This document shows, piece after piece, positions 1-7,866 of a stretch of DNA of 11,558 nucleotides. Where the stretch lies: positions 1-11,558 of the forward strand of contig JAAKFB010000039.1 in the NCBI GenBank assembly GCA_011065235.1, given 5' to 3'. This DNA is from Chlamydiota bacterium. GTDB lineage: Bacteria; Chlamydiota; Chlamydiia; Chlamydiales; Rhabdochlamydiaceae. The position numbers were made by a program, and so were the translations under genes. The notes under the pieces are model-generated. The model searched no databases, was not told the origin of the DNA, and saw only the letters and a list, made by a program, of their open reading frames with translations. Each line of letters starts with the position of its first letter. Position 1 is the first letter of the stretch.

Positions 1-791
1 CCATAGTACCCCTTGCGGACATCCCTGAAGGCAAAGATCTCCTCGCACAGCTCTGCCATCACCCCGATCTCGCTATTCGAATCAACGCAGCTTTTGCCCT
101 TCTGAAGCACAGGGACCCTAGGTGTCGAGACGCTCTTTTGGAAATGTTGGTGCGCGATGTGCGTGATTTGGGACTTCAGCCTCAAATGTCCATGGGAAAG
201 ACCATGCTCGCGCTTAAGCCGGTTTTTTCGGCAGCGCAGCAAGCTAATAGTCTATTTGACATCCGTGCGGCGACACTGGCAATTCGGCAACAAATTCTAC
301 TTGATTGTATGCACCTATCAGAGGATGAATTTCTCAGAATGGCTGAACTGATTTTCGAAAGCAAGCAGAGCGATTTAATCCCAACCCTTGTCATCCTTCT
401 AGAAAATCTACAAACCCCCAAGGCGGTAGATCTGCTCATACGGAAAGCTGAGCAGGCAGGGATGCCTCTGATCCGCGCCTATTGCAATCTGGCACTCTTT
501 CGAATGAGGCAAGAGGGCCCCTATGAAAAACATTTAAACGAATGGATCACCCGCCACAAAGATAGTGAGATGATCCGCTTTCGCCCATTGGTCCCACTGG
601 ACCAACGGATCACGTCATCTCCGCATGAGCTGACTCCTGAAGATAGCTCTCGCCTTCTCATTGAATCGTATCAAACTCTTTCTGAAAAGCAGCAGGATAG
701 TAGCATTGAAGTCCTCCTCGGAACCATACGCGATGGAAATCCAAAAAATCGCTATGTGCTTGCGGGACTTCTTCTCAGAACACTTCAATAA
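1..791 (+). CDS. HEAT-repeat-like protein, 3' part (5' end outside window)
   Basis: The frame is open from base 3 to the TAA at 789-791, giving 262 visible residues; the start lies upstream of the window. The TTG at 138 is only an internal codon. The visible start of the protein has the helical-repeat pattern of HEAT/Armadillo-like proteins (PDLAIRINAAFALLKHRDPR, near visible residues 24-43). Later stretches such as LIPTLVILLENLQTPKAVDL and PLIRAYCNLALFRM continue the alternation of short amphipathic helices with acidic or basic turns. No catalytic motif is visible. HEAT proteins are usually scaffolds or adaptors, so a protein-binding role is the safest inference. It lies 30 bp upstream of the LptD-like gene on the same strand and may be cotranscribed with it. 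Any signal peptide or lipobox would be in the missing part. Confident that it is coding, moderate on the fold. Confidence 0.75.
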   Translation, partial: IVPLADIPEGKDLLAQLCHHPDLAIRINAAFALLKHRDPRCRDALLEMLVRDVRDLGLQPQMSMGKTMLALKPVFSAAQQANSLFDIRAATLAIRQQILLDCMHLSEDEFLRMAELIFESKQSDLIPTLVILLENLQTPKAVDLLIRKAEQAGMPLIRAYCNLALFRMRQEGPYEKHLNEWITRHKDSEMIRFRPLVPLDQRITSSPHELTPEDSSRLLIESYQTLSEKQQDSSIEVLLGTIRDGNPKNRYVLAGLLLRTLQ

Positions 792-812
792 TTATCCCTC
801 TTGCGCTATAAT
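784..812 (+). promoter_or_regulatory. Candidate promoter immediately before lptD
   Basis: A perfect TATAAT hexamer lies at 807-812, with a weak -35 candidate (TTCAAT, 784-789) 17 bases upstream. Transcription would start near 819, only a few bases before the ATG at 822, so the mRNA would be nearly leaderless. This fits the absence of a Shine-Dalgarno sequence at that ATG. The -35 is poor (three of six matches), so a chance TATAAT inside a read-through transcript from the upstream gene is also possible. Confidence 0.3.
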
Positions 813-821
813 TTTCCATTC

Positions 822-2870
822 ATGAAATTGCGACTTCTGGCTTCTCTTATTGCTACTGCTCCACTCTTTGCGGATGATTTCGTTATCAATCTGAAAGATC
901 CCGAATATTCTCAAGGTATCGTCAAGACGGAAAAGGGGGGTGTGATCACCGCTCCTAATTTGAGAATACAAGCTCGCAATATCACCTATATCAATACGAA
1001 AACCACCCAAAAAATCTGCGCTGAAGGCGACTTGATGATGGAGTATCAAGGGCGGATTTTTGTGGGGGAAAAGCTCCATTTCAATCTACTTGAAAAAACC
1101 GGGTATCTCATCGATGGGCGATCCAATGTAGGGATTTGGTATCTCGGAGGCGATTGTTTAGAACTACTTGAAGATGGCAACTTTATCATCAATGGCGCTT
1201 TCATTACGACGACTGTCAGTCGATCGAACCCATGGGAAATACGGGCAAAAATCGCAACAATCTCCGACGGCAATGCTCTCGCTGCCAAAAGTGTCTCCTT
1301 CAATGTCCTTCATGTTCCCGTCCTTTGGCTCCCCTCTTACAAGACCAGCTTGGTACGGTTAAAAGACTCCCCGATCCGCTATCGGATTTTATGGGACAAA
1401 GGCCTGGGCCCCCGTTTTTCCGCCCGCTATCGTTTCTTTTCCACAGACACATTCGCAGCTTTTGCCCGCTTTGATTACCGGATCATCCGCGGCCCCGGAG
1501 GAGCCCTCGAGGCCGAGTACAACTCCAAGGACAAGCGGACCTTTTTCCAAACCCGTAATTACGGCGCTTTAGACAAAATTTTCCCCGACGAAAATGGCTC
1601 TACTCGTTATCGTTTCCAAGGGATTTACAAAACGCATAGTGAAGATGACTATACCCGCTTTCATATGCAGTGGGACAAGATGAGTGATGACCGGATGGTC
1701 GGCGATTTTAAGGATCCCGACTTCGAAGTGAATACACAAAAAGTCACCTATCTAGAGTTTTCTCACTACAAAAGCTGGACTTTCACCGAGCTGTCCGTCC
1801 GCCCTCGTATCAATAAGTTTGGAACGTTAAATCAAGAGCTCCCCTATGGAACACTTGGAGTCCGCCCCTTTGAAATTGGGAGAACGGGCGTCATCATGGA
1901 AAATTACGCCAGTGGTTCTTATTTCGATTACGTCTATGCCAAAGTTCTCGATGAGATCATTGGAGATCGCAAAGCAGGCCGTCTAGAGACGATCAATTCG
2001 ATTTATCGCCCCTTTTCTCTCGGCGGTTTTACCGCAACGCCACGCGCAGGGATTGTGGGGATCTACTACAGCGACAGCCCCAACCGAAACGCTACAGGAC
2101 AATTCGTCTATACTTATGGGGGCGATGCCAACGTCCGTTTTTCCAAGCAATTTCAAGACATCAAACACACCGTTGAGCCTTACGCCCAGTATCTCGGATA
2201 CACCCGCCCATCGACACCCGTTGACGACTACTTTGTTTTCGAGATCCAAGATGGTTACGACAGATTAGATCAAGTCCGTTTTGGATTGCGACAGCTCTTC
2301 TACTCGAAATCGAATCCCATTTTCCTTCCAACCCTCTCCCTCGACCTCTATAGTTATGGATTCTGGGGAGCCCGTTCTTTTGATCAAACCATTCCTAAAG
2401 TTTTTGTCGATTTAACATTCAATCAGCCCTCTTGGGCCGTTTTCGGAGGCGCCGGATGGAACATCCAAGAAAATGTTCTCGATTACGGAAATATCCGCTT
2501 ATTATGGACCCTTAGTGCACGCCTTGCCTTTGGGCTTGAGTTTCGACATCGAAGCGAATTTTGGTGGAGAAAAGCGAATTACGACAATTTTGTCGTCGAT
2601 TTTGCAAGACCACTTGACGAGCTTCTCGCCTCTCCCCTATCGGATCGGCGCAACACTTTTCTGACAAAACTCCATTTTCGGATATCACCTCGTTGGAACA
2701 TGCAAGTGCAAACCCACCATGGTTGGGACCGGACAGACGAGCCCCCTTACCATGGGGCGAAGGTCGATTTCTACACGATGTTAACTGGGAGCTGGCAGAT
2801 GAAACTCACCTATGAGTACATGCCCAACGATCCCTTCCGCATCTCTTACAGCTTCAAGCTGATTAAGTAA
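822..2870 (+). CDS. lptD: LptD/OstA-like LPS-assembly outer membrane protein
   Basis: Outer-membrane beta-barrel that receives lipopolysaccharide from the periplasmic Lpt bridge and inserts it into the outer leaflet. I chose ATG 822 (682 aa) over TTG 801 because it starts a clean signal peptide: MKLRLL, a hydrophobic stretch, then likely cleavage after LFA (residue 17). Residues about 18-150 look like the OstA/LptA beta-jellyroll domain (VITAPNLRIQARNITYI, then CAEGDLMMEYQGRIF). The segment VLHVPVLWLPSYKTSL leads into the barrel, as VPVFYLPY does in LptD. The family-like stretches SDDRMVGDF and HTVEPYAQYLGY follow, and the rest is a run of alternating aromatic beta-strands ending SYSFKLIK. 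Only two cysteines are visible, both in the N-terminal domain, so the domain-to-barrel disulfides of E. coli LptD cannot form. The length is near that of other LptD proteins (E. coli about 780). A divergent chlamydial LptD is the best reading. Confidence 0.82.
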   Translation: MKLRLLASLIATAPLFADDFVINLKDPEYSQGIVKTEKGGVITAPNLRIQARNITYINTKTTQKICAEGDLMMEYQGRIFVGEKLHFNLLEKTGYLIDGRSNVGIWYLGGDCLELLEDGNFIINGAFITTTVSRSNPWEIRAKIATISDGNALAAKSVSFNVLHVPVLWLPSYKTSLVRLKDSPIRYRILWDKGLGPRFSARYRFFSTDTFAAFARFDYRIIRGPGGALEAEYNSKDKRTFFQTRNYGALDKIFPDENGSTRYRFQGIYKTHSEDDYTRFHMQWDKMSDDRMVGDFKDPDFEVNTQKVTYLEFSHYKSWTFTELSVRPRINKFGTLNQELPYGTLGVRPFEIGRTGVIMENYASGSYFDYVYAKVLDEIIGDRKAGRLETINSIYRPFSLGGFTATPRAGIVGIYYSDSPNRNATGQFVYTYGGDANVRFSKQFQDIKHTVEPYAQYLGYTRPSTPVDDYFVFEIQDGYDRLDQVRFGLRQLFYSKSNPIFLPTLSLDLYSYGFWGARSFDQTIPKVFVDLTFNQPSWAVFGGAGWNIQENVLDYGNIRLLWTLSARLAFGLEFRHRSEFWWRKANYDNFVVDFARPLDELLASPLSDRRNTFLTKLHFRISPRWNMQVQTHHGWDRTDEPPYHGAKVDFYTMLTGSWQMKLTYEYMPNDPFRISYSFKLIK

Positions 2871-2871
2871 C

Positions 2872-3405
2872 TTATTGAGAGTAATTTTCTTTGATTTCGT
2901 GGAGCTGAGGCTCGATTTTTTTGCGGACGCGCGGGGACAGACGATCGATATGGAGAACCCCATTAAGGTGGTCATTTTCATGAAAGGTCACGCGGGCATT
3001 CATCCCTTCGCGCTTATCAATGAAAATGTTGCCATCTAAATCAGTCGCCTCAATGTGGATTTCCTGGGGACGTTCGATGGGTCCCACCGTCATGTTCGGA
3101 AAGGATAAACATCCTTCTGAATCGATGGTGGTTTCTTTGCTTTTCCAAATGATCTTGGGATTGATGAAAACTTTGGGCTCTGAAGTAACCCACTTTCCAT
3201 CGGGAAGGAGGATGTAATCGCGCAGAATAAACAAGCGGATGGGGACTCCCACTTGAGGTGCAGCAAGACCGATTCCTCTATTGTTGTCCACATAATCGAT
3301 CATGAAAAGAGCGAGCTCTTTGATCTCATCTGTGATTTCTTCGATAGGCTGACAGTGCTCACGCAGGACCGGGTCTCCCCAATAGCGAAGTCGCCATTTC
3401 GCCAT
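2872..3405 (-). CDS. def: Peptide deformylase
   Basis: Cytoplasmic metalloenzyme that removes the formyl group from the initiator methionine of new proteins. All three family motifs are present in the 177 residues: GIGLAAPQ at 44-51, EGCLS at 97-101 with metal-ligand Cys99, and HENDH at 142-146 with metal ligands His142 and His146 and catalytic Glu143. The third motif carries Asn-Asp where many members have Tyr-Asp or Phe-Asp, which does not affect the ligands. The length is typical. It is the last gene of a tpiA-secG-def operon: its ATG follows the secG TAA with no gap, and a GGAG lies six bases upstream inside secG (3412-3415), so translation is probably coupled. Its stop lies one base from the lptD stop on the other strand. 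Confidence 0.97.
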   Translation of the reverse strand: MAKWRLRYWGDPVLREHCQPIEEITDEIKELALFMIDYVDNNRGIGLAAPQVGVPIRLFILRDYILLPDGKWVTSEPKVFINPKIIWKSKETTIDSEGCLSFPNMTVGPIERPQEIHIEATDLDGNIFIDKREGMNARVTFHENDHLNGVLHIDRLSPRVRKKIEPQLHEIKENYSQ

Positions 3406-3693
3406 TTAACGCTCCATCTCCTCAACCTGGACAGAGGGGCGCTTGCTAGCTTTGTTCATTCCTCCCGACCATATCGAAAGGAGGACACAGGAAATCATGA
3501 AGAGAATGGCGAGATAGGCAGTGAATTTCTTGAGAACAGCAGCTGTGGATGTTCCAAAGACAGATTCACCAGGATCTCCACCAAAAGAGGCTCCAAGTCC
3601 CATGCTCTTACTCTCCTGGATCAAAATCACGAGAGAGAGAAGAACGCAAATGAGGAGGAAGACAAAAATTGCCGCATAAAACAGAACTGTCAT
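3406..3693 (-). CDS. secG: Preprotein translocase subunit SecG
   Basis: Small inner-membrane subunit that assists the SecYEG translocon. The 95-residue protein has two hydrophobic segments, about residues 3-26 and 54-75. They are joined by the conserved cytoplasmic loop: LVILIQESKSMGLGASFGG followed by GESVFGTSTAA, matching the SecG pattern of LIQ, a Gly-Leu-Gly-Ala stretch and an FGx(S/T) element. The C-terminus is short and charged. Its ATG overlaps the tpiA TGA in an ATGA arrangement (3690-3693). I see no strong Shine-Dalgarno before it, so it is probably translated by reinitiation after tpiA. Two-span SecG proteins are short and divergent, but the loop is distinctive. Confidence 0.9.
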   Translation of the reverse strand: MTVLFYAAIFVFLLICVLLSLVILIQESKSMGLGASFGGDPGESVFGTSTAAVLKKFTAYLAILFMISCVLLSIWSGGMNKASKRPSVQVEEMER

Positions 3694-4439
3694 CGTTGAA
3701 CCATTGTGGTAAAGGCCTCAACATCGAGAGATGCGCCCCCAATAAGGGCTCCATCGATATCGGACTGGTTTAATAAACTTTCAATATTGCTCGGTTTGAC
3801 CGATCCCCCATAGAGGATGGGAAGGTTTTCAGCTAAAGAGGCATCCCAGTTTTCAGAAATGTGCTCTCGAATGATTTCATGAGTCTCTTGTGCAATTTCC
3901 CCAGTTGCGGTCTTACCTGTTCCAATCGCCCAGACTGGCTCGTAGGCAACCACTAGGTTCTCGAGCTCTTCGTGGGTGAGCCCCGTGAGACATCCATCGA
4001 GTTGCTTCTTTAACACTTTTGCTGACCTGCCATCCTCTCGGTCTTTTTCATTTTCTCCAATGCATAAAATCGCAGGGACTTCTTCGAGGATTGCCCGCTT
4101 GAGTTTGTGGTGAATATGCTCATCAGTCTCACCAAAATGCCAGCGGCGCTCAGAATGGCCCAAAATCACAAATTGGGCGCCCGCTTCTTTGAGCATACAA
4201 GCAGAAATTTCCCCCGTGTAGGCCCCTTCGTCAATGTCGCTCATGTTTTGCGCGCCAATTGTGATACGCGTTCCTTTAGAGGCTTTTGCGCATGCAGAAA
4301 TGGCCGTAAAAGGAGGGGCAATACAAATGCGACAAGTGGAATTTTTGATCCCATTTTTGAGCGTTTCAATGAACTGAGTCGCTTCTCCAATGGTCTTATG
4401 CATTTTCCAATTGCCGGCAATGATAACAGGTCTAGTCAT
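3690..4439 (-). CDS. tpiA: Triosephosphate isomerase
   Basis: Glycolytic TIM-barrel enzyme that interconverts dihydroxyacetone phosphate and glyceraldehyde-3-phosphate in the cytoplasm. The 249-residue length is standard. Substrate and catalytic residues are all visible: Asn10 and Lys12 in GNWKMHK, electrophile His95 in ILGHSERR, catalytic base Glu167 in AYEPVWAIGTGKTA (followed by the flexible loop 6), and the phosphate-binding YGGSVKPSN at 210-218 with IGGASL near 233. It is the first gene of the tpiA-secG-def operon and has its own promoter in the short divergent region shared with xseA. No clear Shine-Dalgarno precedes the ATG. Its product, glyceraldehyde-3-phosphate, is a substrate of the Dxs encoded in the divergent operon. 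Confidence 0.98.
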   Translation of the reverse strand: MTRPVIIAGNWKMHKTIGEATQFIETLKNGIKNSTCRICIAPPFTAISACAKASKGTRITIGAQNMSDIDEGAYTGEISACMLKEAGAQFVILGHSERRWHFGETDEHIHHKLKRAILEEVPAILCIGENEKDREDGRSAKVLKKQLDGCLTGLTHEELENLVVAYEPVWAIGTGKTATGEIAQETHEIIREHISENWDASLAENLPILYGGSVKPSNIESLLNQSDIDGALIGGASLDVEAFTTMVQR

Positions 4440-4446
4440 AATAATT

Positions 4447-4475
4447 TTGTGTTTAAATTAGTCACCTATCATAAT
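4447..4475 (+). promoter_or_regulatory. Candidate promoter for xseA-xseB-dxs-NAD kinase
   Basis: On the + strand, TTGTGT (4447-4452) and CATAAT (4470-4475) are 17 bases apart. The -10 matches five of six consensus bases and the -35 three of six. Predicted transcription starts near 4482, giving a leader of about 24 bases before TTG 4506. Its -10 overlaps the -10 of the leftward tpiA promoter, so polymerase should occupy only one at a time. Confidence 0.45.
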
Positions 4476-4496
4476 GTTTTGAAGTAGGGAAATCAA
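4468..4496 (-). promoter_or_regulatory. Promoter for tpiA-secG-def
   Basis: Read on the - strand, TTGATT (4491-4496) and TATGAT (4468-4473) are separated by exactly 17 bases, a good match to a sigma70-type (chlamydial sigma66) promoter. The predicted start near 4461 gives a 5' leader of about 20 bases before the tpiA ATG. The spacing, hexamer quality and position in a 66-bp divergent gap all support it. Confidence 0.6.
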
Positions 4497-4505
4497 GGCC
4501 AATCT

Positions 4506-5840
4506 TTGAACGAAAACGAGATTATTTCCGTCTCGCAGCTCACGGCTGCTATCAAGCAAAAATTAGAAAGTGCTTTTTCTTTCATTTCGCTTCGAGGAGA
4601 AGTCAGTAATCTGCGTAAGCAGGCGTCTGGACATGTCTACTTCACATTGAAAGATCAGGGAGCGCAAATCTCAGCTGTCCTTTTCCGTGGCAATGCGATG
4701 CATCTGTCCCGCCTTCCTAAGGAGGGCGATCAAATCATCGTCCGGGGACAGCTCAGTGTCTATGCCCCCCGAGGGAATTATCAAGTCATCGTGCGCGAGG
4801 TGGAATTCTCTGGTGTGGGAGAGCTTCTCAAACGCCTTCACGAGCTCAAAATTAAATTAGAGGGTTTGGGATGGTTCGACCCTTCATGCAAAAAGCCCCT
4901 TCCAAAAATTCCCAAGACAATCGGGGTGGTGACCAGCCCCACCGGTTCTGTGATTCAGGATATTCTCAACGTACTCAAGCGTCGATTTTCAGGATTTCAT
5001 CTCATTCTTAATCCAGTGAGGGTGCAAGGAGATGAAGCGGCAATGGAGATCGCAAAGGCAATCGAGGATTTTAACCGTTATGGCCTTGCTGATGTACTGA
5101 TTGTAGGTCGCGGCGGAGGGAGTTTAGAAGATCTTTGGCCCTTCAACGAGGAAATCGTCGCAACTGCCATTCACAACTCTCAAATCCCCATCATTTCTGC
5201 AGTCGGCCATGAGACCGATTTCACCATCAGCGATTTCGTGGCTGACCTTAGGGCTCCCACCCCTTCTGCCGCTGCTGAAATTGTCACAGGTGAAAAGAGC
5301 CAACTACTCCAAACACTCGAGCGGACAAAAGCTAGCATTTTGCACTCGATGCAGTCGCATTTGCGTTCTCATCGAAAAATGCTCGAAAATCTCGCAAAAC
5401 AGCCACCGCTGAGCTCTCCCTATACAATTCTCGGGCCCTACCTTCAAAAGCTCGACGATTTTCAAGGAGATATCAACTCGAGCGTCCAGTCTACCTTGAG
5501 CCACTATCAACTGAAATTAGAGGGACTGGTCAAACAAAAAGAGGCTTTGAAGCCCGATGCAAAAATCGCAGTTTTAAAAGAAAATTTTGCCAGGCAAAAG
5601 CGGAGCCTCCATTTTACGATGCACAGGAGCATTTCTCAAAGAAGGCAGCGCCTTTATCAGCTAACTGAGCACCTGCGTGCGATCGATCCTCGCAATCTTT
5701 TGAAAAAGGGATATAGCATTCTCTTTCATGAAAAAAATGATTCGGTTATTCTCTCTACAAGGGATGTCGATCCAGGTGAAACCTTGAGGGTCCAAGTTTC
5801 TGATGGGAAACTCCTCGTCAACGTCAAAGAGAAAATATGA
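4506..5840 (+). CDS. xseA: Exodeoxyribonuclease VII large subunit
   Basis: Catalytic subunit of exonuclease VII, which degrades single-stranded DNA from both ends to oligonucleotides in repair and recombination. The start is TTG 4506: an in-frame TAG at 4485-4487 excludes anything longer, an AAGG lies seven bases upstream (4495-4498), and the N-terminus aligns with the family. The 444 residues begin with an OB-fold ssDNA-binding domain, about 8-100 (ISLRGEVSN and SGHVYFTLKD). The nuclease core follows at about 135-260, with VVTSPTGSVIQDIL, VGRGGGSLEDLWPFN at 200-214, and AVGHETDFTISDFVADLRAP at 232-251. A long charged helical coiled-coil segment (about 265-400) and a final GYSI beta segment match known XseA. 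The gene overlaps xseB by four bases. Confidence 0.97.
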   Translation: MNENEIISVSQLTAAIKQKLESAFSFISLRGEVSNLRKQASGHVYFTLKDQGAQISAVLFRGNAMHLSRLPKEGDQIIVRGQLSVYAPRGNYQVIVREVEFSGVGELLKRLHELKIKLEGLGWFDPSCKKPLPKIPKTIGVVTSPTGSVIQDILNVLKRRFSGFHLILNPVRVQGDEAAMEIAKAIEDFNRYGLADVLIVGRGGGSLEDLWPFNEEIVATAIHNSQIPIISAVGHETDFTISDFVADLRAPTPSAAAEIVTGEKSQLLQTLERTKASILHSMQSHLRSHRKMLENLAKQPPLSSPYTILGPYLQKLDDFQGDINSSVQSTLSHYQLKLEGLVKQKEALKPDAKIAVLKENFARQKRSLHFTMHRSISQRRQRLYQLTEHLRAIDPRNLLKKGYSILFHEKNDSVILSTRDVDPGETLRVQVSDGKLLVNVKEKI

Positions 5841-6088
5841 AAGGACAAACGTTTGAAAAAGCCTATGAAAGGCTCGAAAATATCTTAGAAAAAATGAACG
5901 AAGAGCAGGTCTCTCTCGATGATGCCCTCGCGCTCTACGAAGAGGCGGACTCTCTGATTGTGAATTGCCAAAGACGACTCAATGAAGCCGAACAAAAAAT
6001 CGAAATTCTCATCAAAAATCGCGAAGAAAATCAACCTCCTCAAACCGAAGAATTCATTCCAGAAAGGCAATCGACATTAAACACATGA
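5837..6088 (+). CDS. xseB: Exodeoxyribonuclease VII small subunit
   Basis: Small helical subunit that packs on the XseA coiled coil to form exonuclease VII. At 83 residues it has the usual length. The N-terminal half carries the family pattern: FEKAYERLENILEKMNEEQV, then SLDDALALYEEADSLI, then CQRRLNEAEQKIEIL. A polar proline-rich tail (NQPPQTEEF) follows. Both ends overlap their neighbours in ATGA junctions (5837-5840 with xseA, 6085-6088 with dxs), so its synthesis is probably translationally coupled to xseA. Confidence 0.95.
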   Translation: MKGQTFEKAYERLENILEKMNEEQVSLDDALALYEEADSLIVNCQRRLNEAEQKIEILIKNREENQPPQTEEFIPERQSTLNT

Positions 6089-7866
6089 GTATCCTTCCCA
6101 AAATTCGAGATCCCGCAGATCTCAAAAACCTTTCCCTTGATCAGTTGAAATCATTGTCGAAAGAAATCCGGCAAAAGATCATCGATGTGATGGCCATTAA
6201 TGGCGGACACCTCGGATCGAATATGGGCATAGTTGAGTTGAGCATCGCCTTGCACCGGACTTTCCACTCCCCTGACGATCGTTTCATATTTGATGTCAGC
6301 CATCAGACATATCCCCATAAACTTCTCACAGGACGCCAGGACCAATTTCCGACGATCCGGCAGTACAAAGGGCTATCTGGTTTTGCACACCCCGAAGAAT
6401 CCCCACACGATCACTTTTTTGCAGGCCATGCGGGAACGGCCCTTTCCTTGGGACTTGGAGTGGCAAAAGCGCGCGATCTGCAAGAGAGCGCTTTTCACGT
6501 TATTCCTATTATTGGCGACGCCACCTTTACCTGCGGACTTTCATTGGAAGCTCTCAATAATATCCCCCAAGATTTGAAGCGCTTCATCATTGTCCTCAAT
6601 GACAACAACATGTCAATTTCAAACAATGTCGGAGCCATTACAAAAATCCTCGATCAAAAAGCCAAGCTCTGCGCTCCCTTCTTTGAGCAATATGGGTTGC
6701 AATACATCGGTCCCATTGATGGTCATGACCTCCCCGAGCTTCTCAAAGTGTTTGAGAGCTTAAAAAACTGCGAAAAACCTACCATTCTCCACGTCCTCAC
6801 CGTAAAAGGCAAAGGGCTAGAAATTGCCGAACAAAATCCGATCCCTTGGCACGGATGTGCTCCCTTCGATAAAGTCACTGGAGAAAAAGTCGCAAAAGCT
6901 TCCTCAAAGCCGAAATTCCCGCAGATTTTTGGAAAACACCTGCTCAAAATGGCAGAAAAAGATCCTTCAATCGTCACCGTCACCCCCGCTATGCCTCACG
7001 GATCTTGCATCGCACCTCTTTTAGAAAAATTTCCTGAGCGCTCGATCGATGTCGGGATAGCAGAAGGTCACTCGGTCACCTACTGCGGGGGAATTGCCTC
7101 CGATCCCAATCGAAAAGTAGTCTGTTCCATTTATTCGACATTTTTACAACGAGCGTTTGACAATCTCTTCCAAGATGTCTGCTTGCAAAAACTTCCCGTT
7201 CTATTTGCGCTCGACCGCAGTGGTATTGCCACGGGAGATGGCGCCACACACCATGGCATCTACGATATTTCTTTTCTCAATGCGATGCCCAACATGGTGA
7301 TCTGCCAGCCACGCAATGGCCATGTCCTCAAAGAACTTTTAGAAAGTGCTTTCGCTTGGAAACGCCCCACTGCAATCCGCTACCCCAATATGGGAACAGA
7401 AGAGCCCGATTTGCCCATCCAAAAACGGAAGCTCGGTAAGGGAGAAATCCTCGAAAAGGGAACCGATGTGGCGCTGATTGCCCTTGGGCATATGTGCTCG
7501 ATAGCCCTCGATGTACGCGCCCTACTTGCCCAAGAGGGAATTTCTGCCACCGTTGTCGATCCGATCTTTGTAAAGCCGCTTGACACTGAACTCTTGACCA
7601 ATGTTTTTATGAGCCACAAATATGTTGCTACAATCGAAGAGCACGCTGTCAATTCAGGCCTAGGCGTTCTCATCAACACCTTCTGCGTGCGCAACGGTTT
7701 TTCCGATGTTGAGATGCATAATTTCGGCATCCCTGAAACATTTCTTCATCAGGGGGGGCATAAAGAAATGCTCGCCTCCATCGGACTCGATCCCGAATCC
7801 ATTGCAGCACAAATCCTAAAAGATTATGCTGAGGGGAAATATGATTATTGCGATCTTTCCCCATAG
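6085..7866 (+). CDS. dxs: 1-deoxy-D-xylulose-5-phosphate synthase (divergent)
   Basis: Thiamine-diphosphate enzyme that condenses pyruvate with glyceraldehyde-3-phosphate, the first step of the MEP isoprenoid pathway. The 593 residues keep key positions: His42 in NGGHLGSN, Asp145 and Asn174 as Mg/TPP ligands (29 residues apart, as in E. coli), Glu327 in GIAEGHSVT, and DRSGIATGDGATHHG at 377-391. FDVSHQTYPHKLLTGR and YSTFLQRAFDN are also diagnostic. Three features are unusual. The GDG motif reads GDA (144-146). The usual IAEQHAVT reads IAEGHSVT. The linker between the TPP domain and the IGPIDGHD segment is about 36 residues shorter than in E. coli, judged by remembered numbering of the catalytic residues. 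The gene overlaps xseB by 4 bp and the NAD kinase gene by 26 bp. A Dxs-like paralogue with altered activity cannot be excluded. Confidence 0.92.
   Translation: MSILPKIRDPADLKNLSLDQLKSLSKEIRQKIIDVMAINGGHLGSNMGIVELSIALHRTFHSPDDRFIFDVSHQTYPHKLLTGRQDQFPTIRQYKGLSGFAHPEESPHDHFFAGHAGTALSLGLGVAKARDLQESAFHVIPIIGDATFTCGLSLEALNNIPQDLKRFIIVLNDNNMSISNNVGAITKILDQKAKLCAPFFEQYGLQYIGPIDGHDLPELLKVFESLKNCEKPTILHVLTVKGKGLEIAEQNPIPWHGCAPFDKVTGEKVAKASSKPKFPQIFGKHLLKMAEKDPSIVTVTPAMPHGSCIAPLLEKFPERSIDVGIAEGHSVTYCGGIASDPNRKVVCSIYSTFLQRAFDNLFQDVCLQKLPVLFALDRSGIATGDGATHHGIYDISFLNAMPNMVICQPRNGHVLKELLESAFAWKRPTAIRYPNMGTEEPDLPIQKRKLGKGEILEKGTDVALIALGHMCSIALDVRALLAQEGISATVVDPIFVKPLDTELLTNVFMSHKYVATIEEHAVNSGLGVLINTFCVRNGFSDVEMHNFGIPETFLHQGGHKEMLASIGLDPESIAAQILKDYAEGKYDYCDLSP
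7831..7840 (+). promoter_or_regulatory. Ribosome binding site that sets the NAD kinase start
   Basis: GAGGGGA inside the end of dxs places a GAGG core (7831-7834) six bases before ATG 7841. The in-frame ATG at 7826 has no such sequence, so 7841 is the better start. Confidence 0.6.

Noticed and set aside
801..821. TTG 801 as lptD start
   Set aside because: It adds seven residues before a clean signal peptide and overlaps the candidate -10 box; ATG 822 is simpler.
1983..2249. 88-residue open frame on the - strand inside lptD
   Set aside because: It lies wholly inside a strong coding frame on the other strand and has no recognisable domain.
3253..3699. 148-residue + strand open frame across def and secG
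   Set aside because: It is antisense to two genes with clear family motifs; its sequence has no domain pattern and it is a by-product of their codon use.
6020..6085. TPP riboswitch before dxs, since Dxs uses thiamine diphosphate
   Set aside because: dxs overlaps xseB by four bases, leaving no leader for a riboswitch, and no such structure is visible.
7380..7730. 116-residue - strand open frame inside dxs
   Set aside because: Antisense to conserved Dxs sequence (AIRYP through FGIPETF); no independent support.
7826..7840. ATG 7826 as NAD kinase start
   Set aside because: No ribosome binding site there, whereas GAGG sits six bases before ATG 7841 and the family N-terminus begins MIIAIFPHS.
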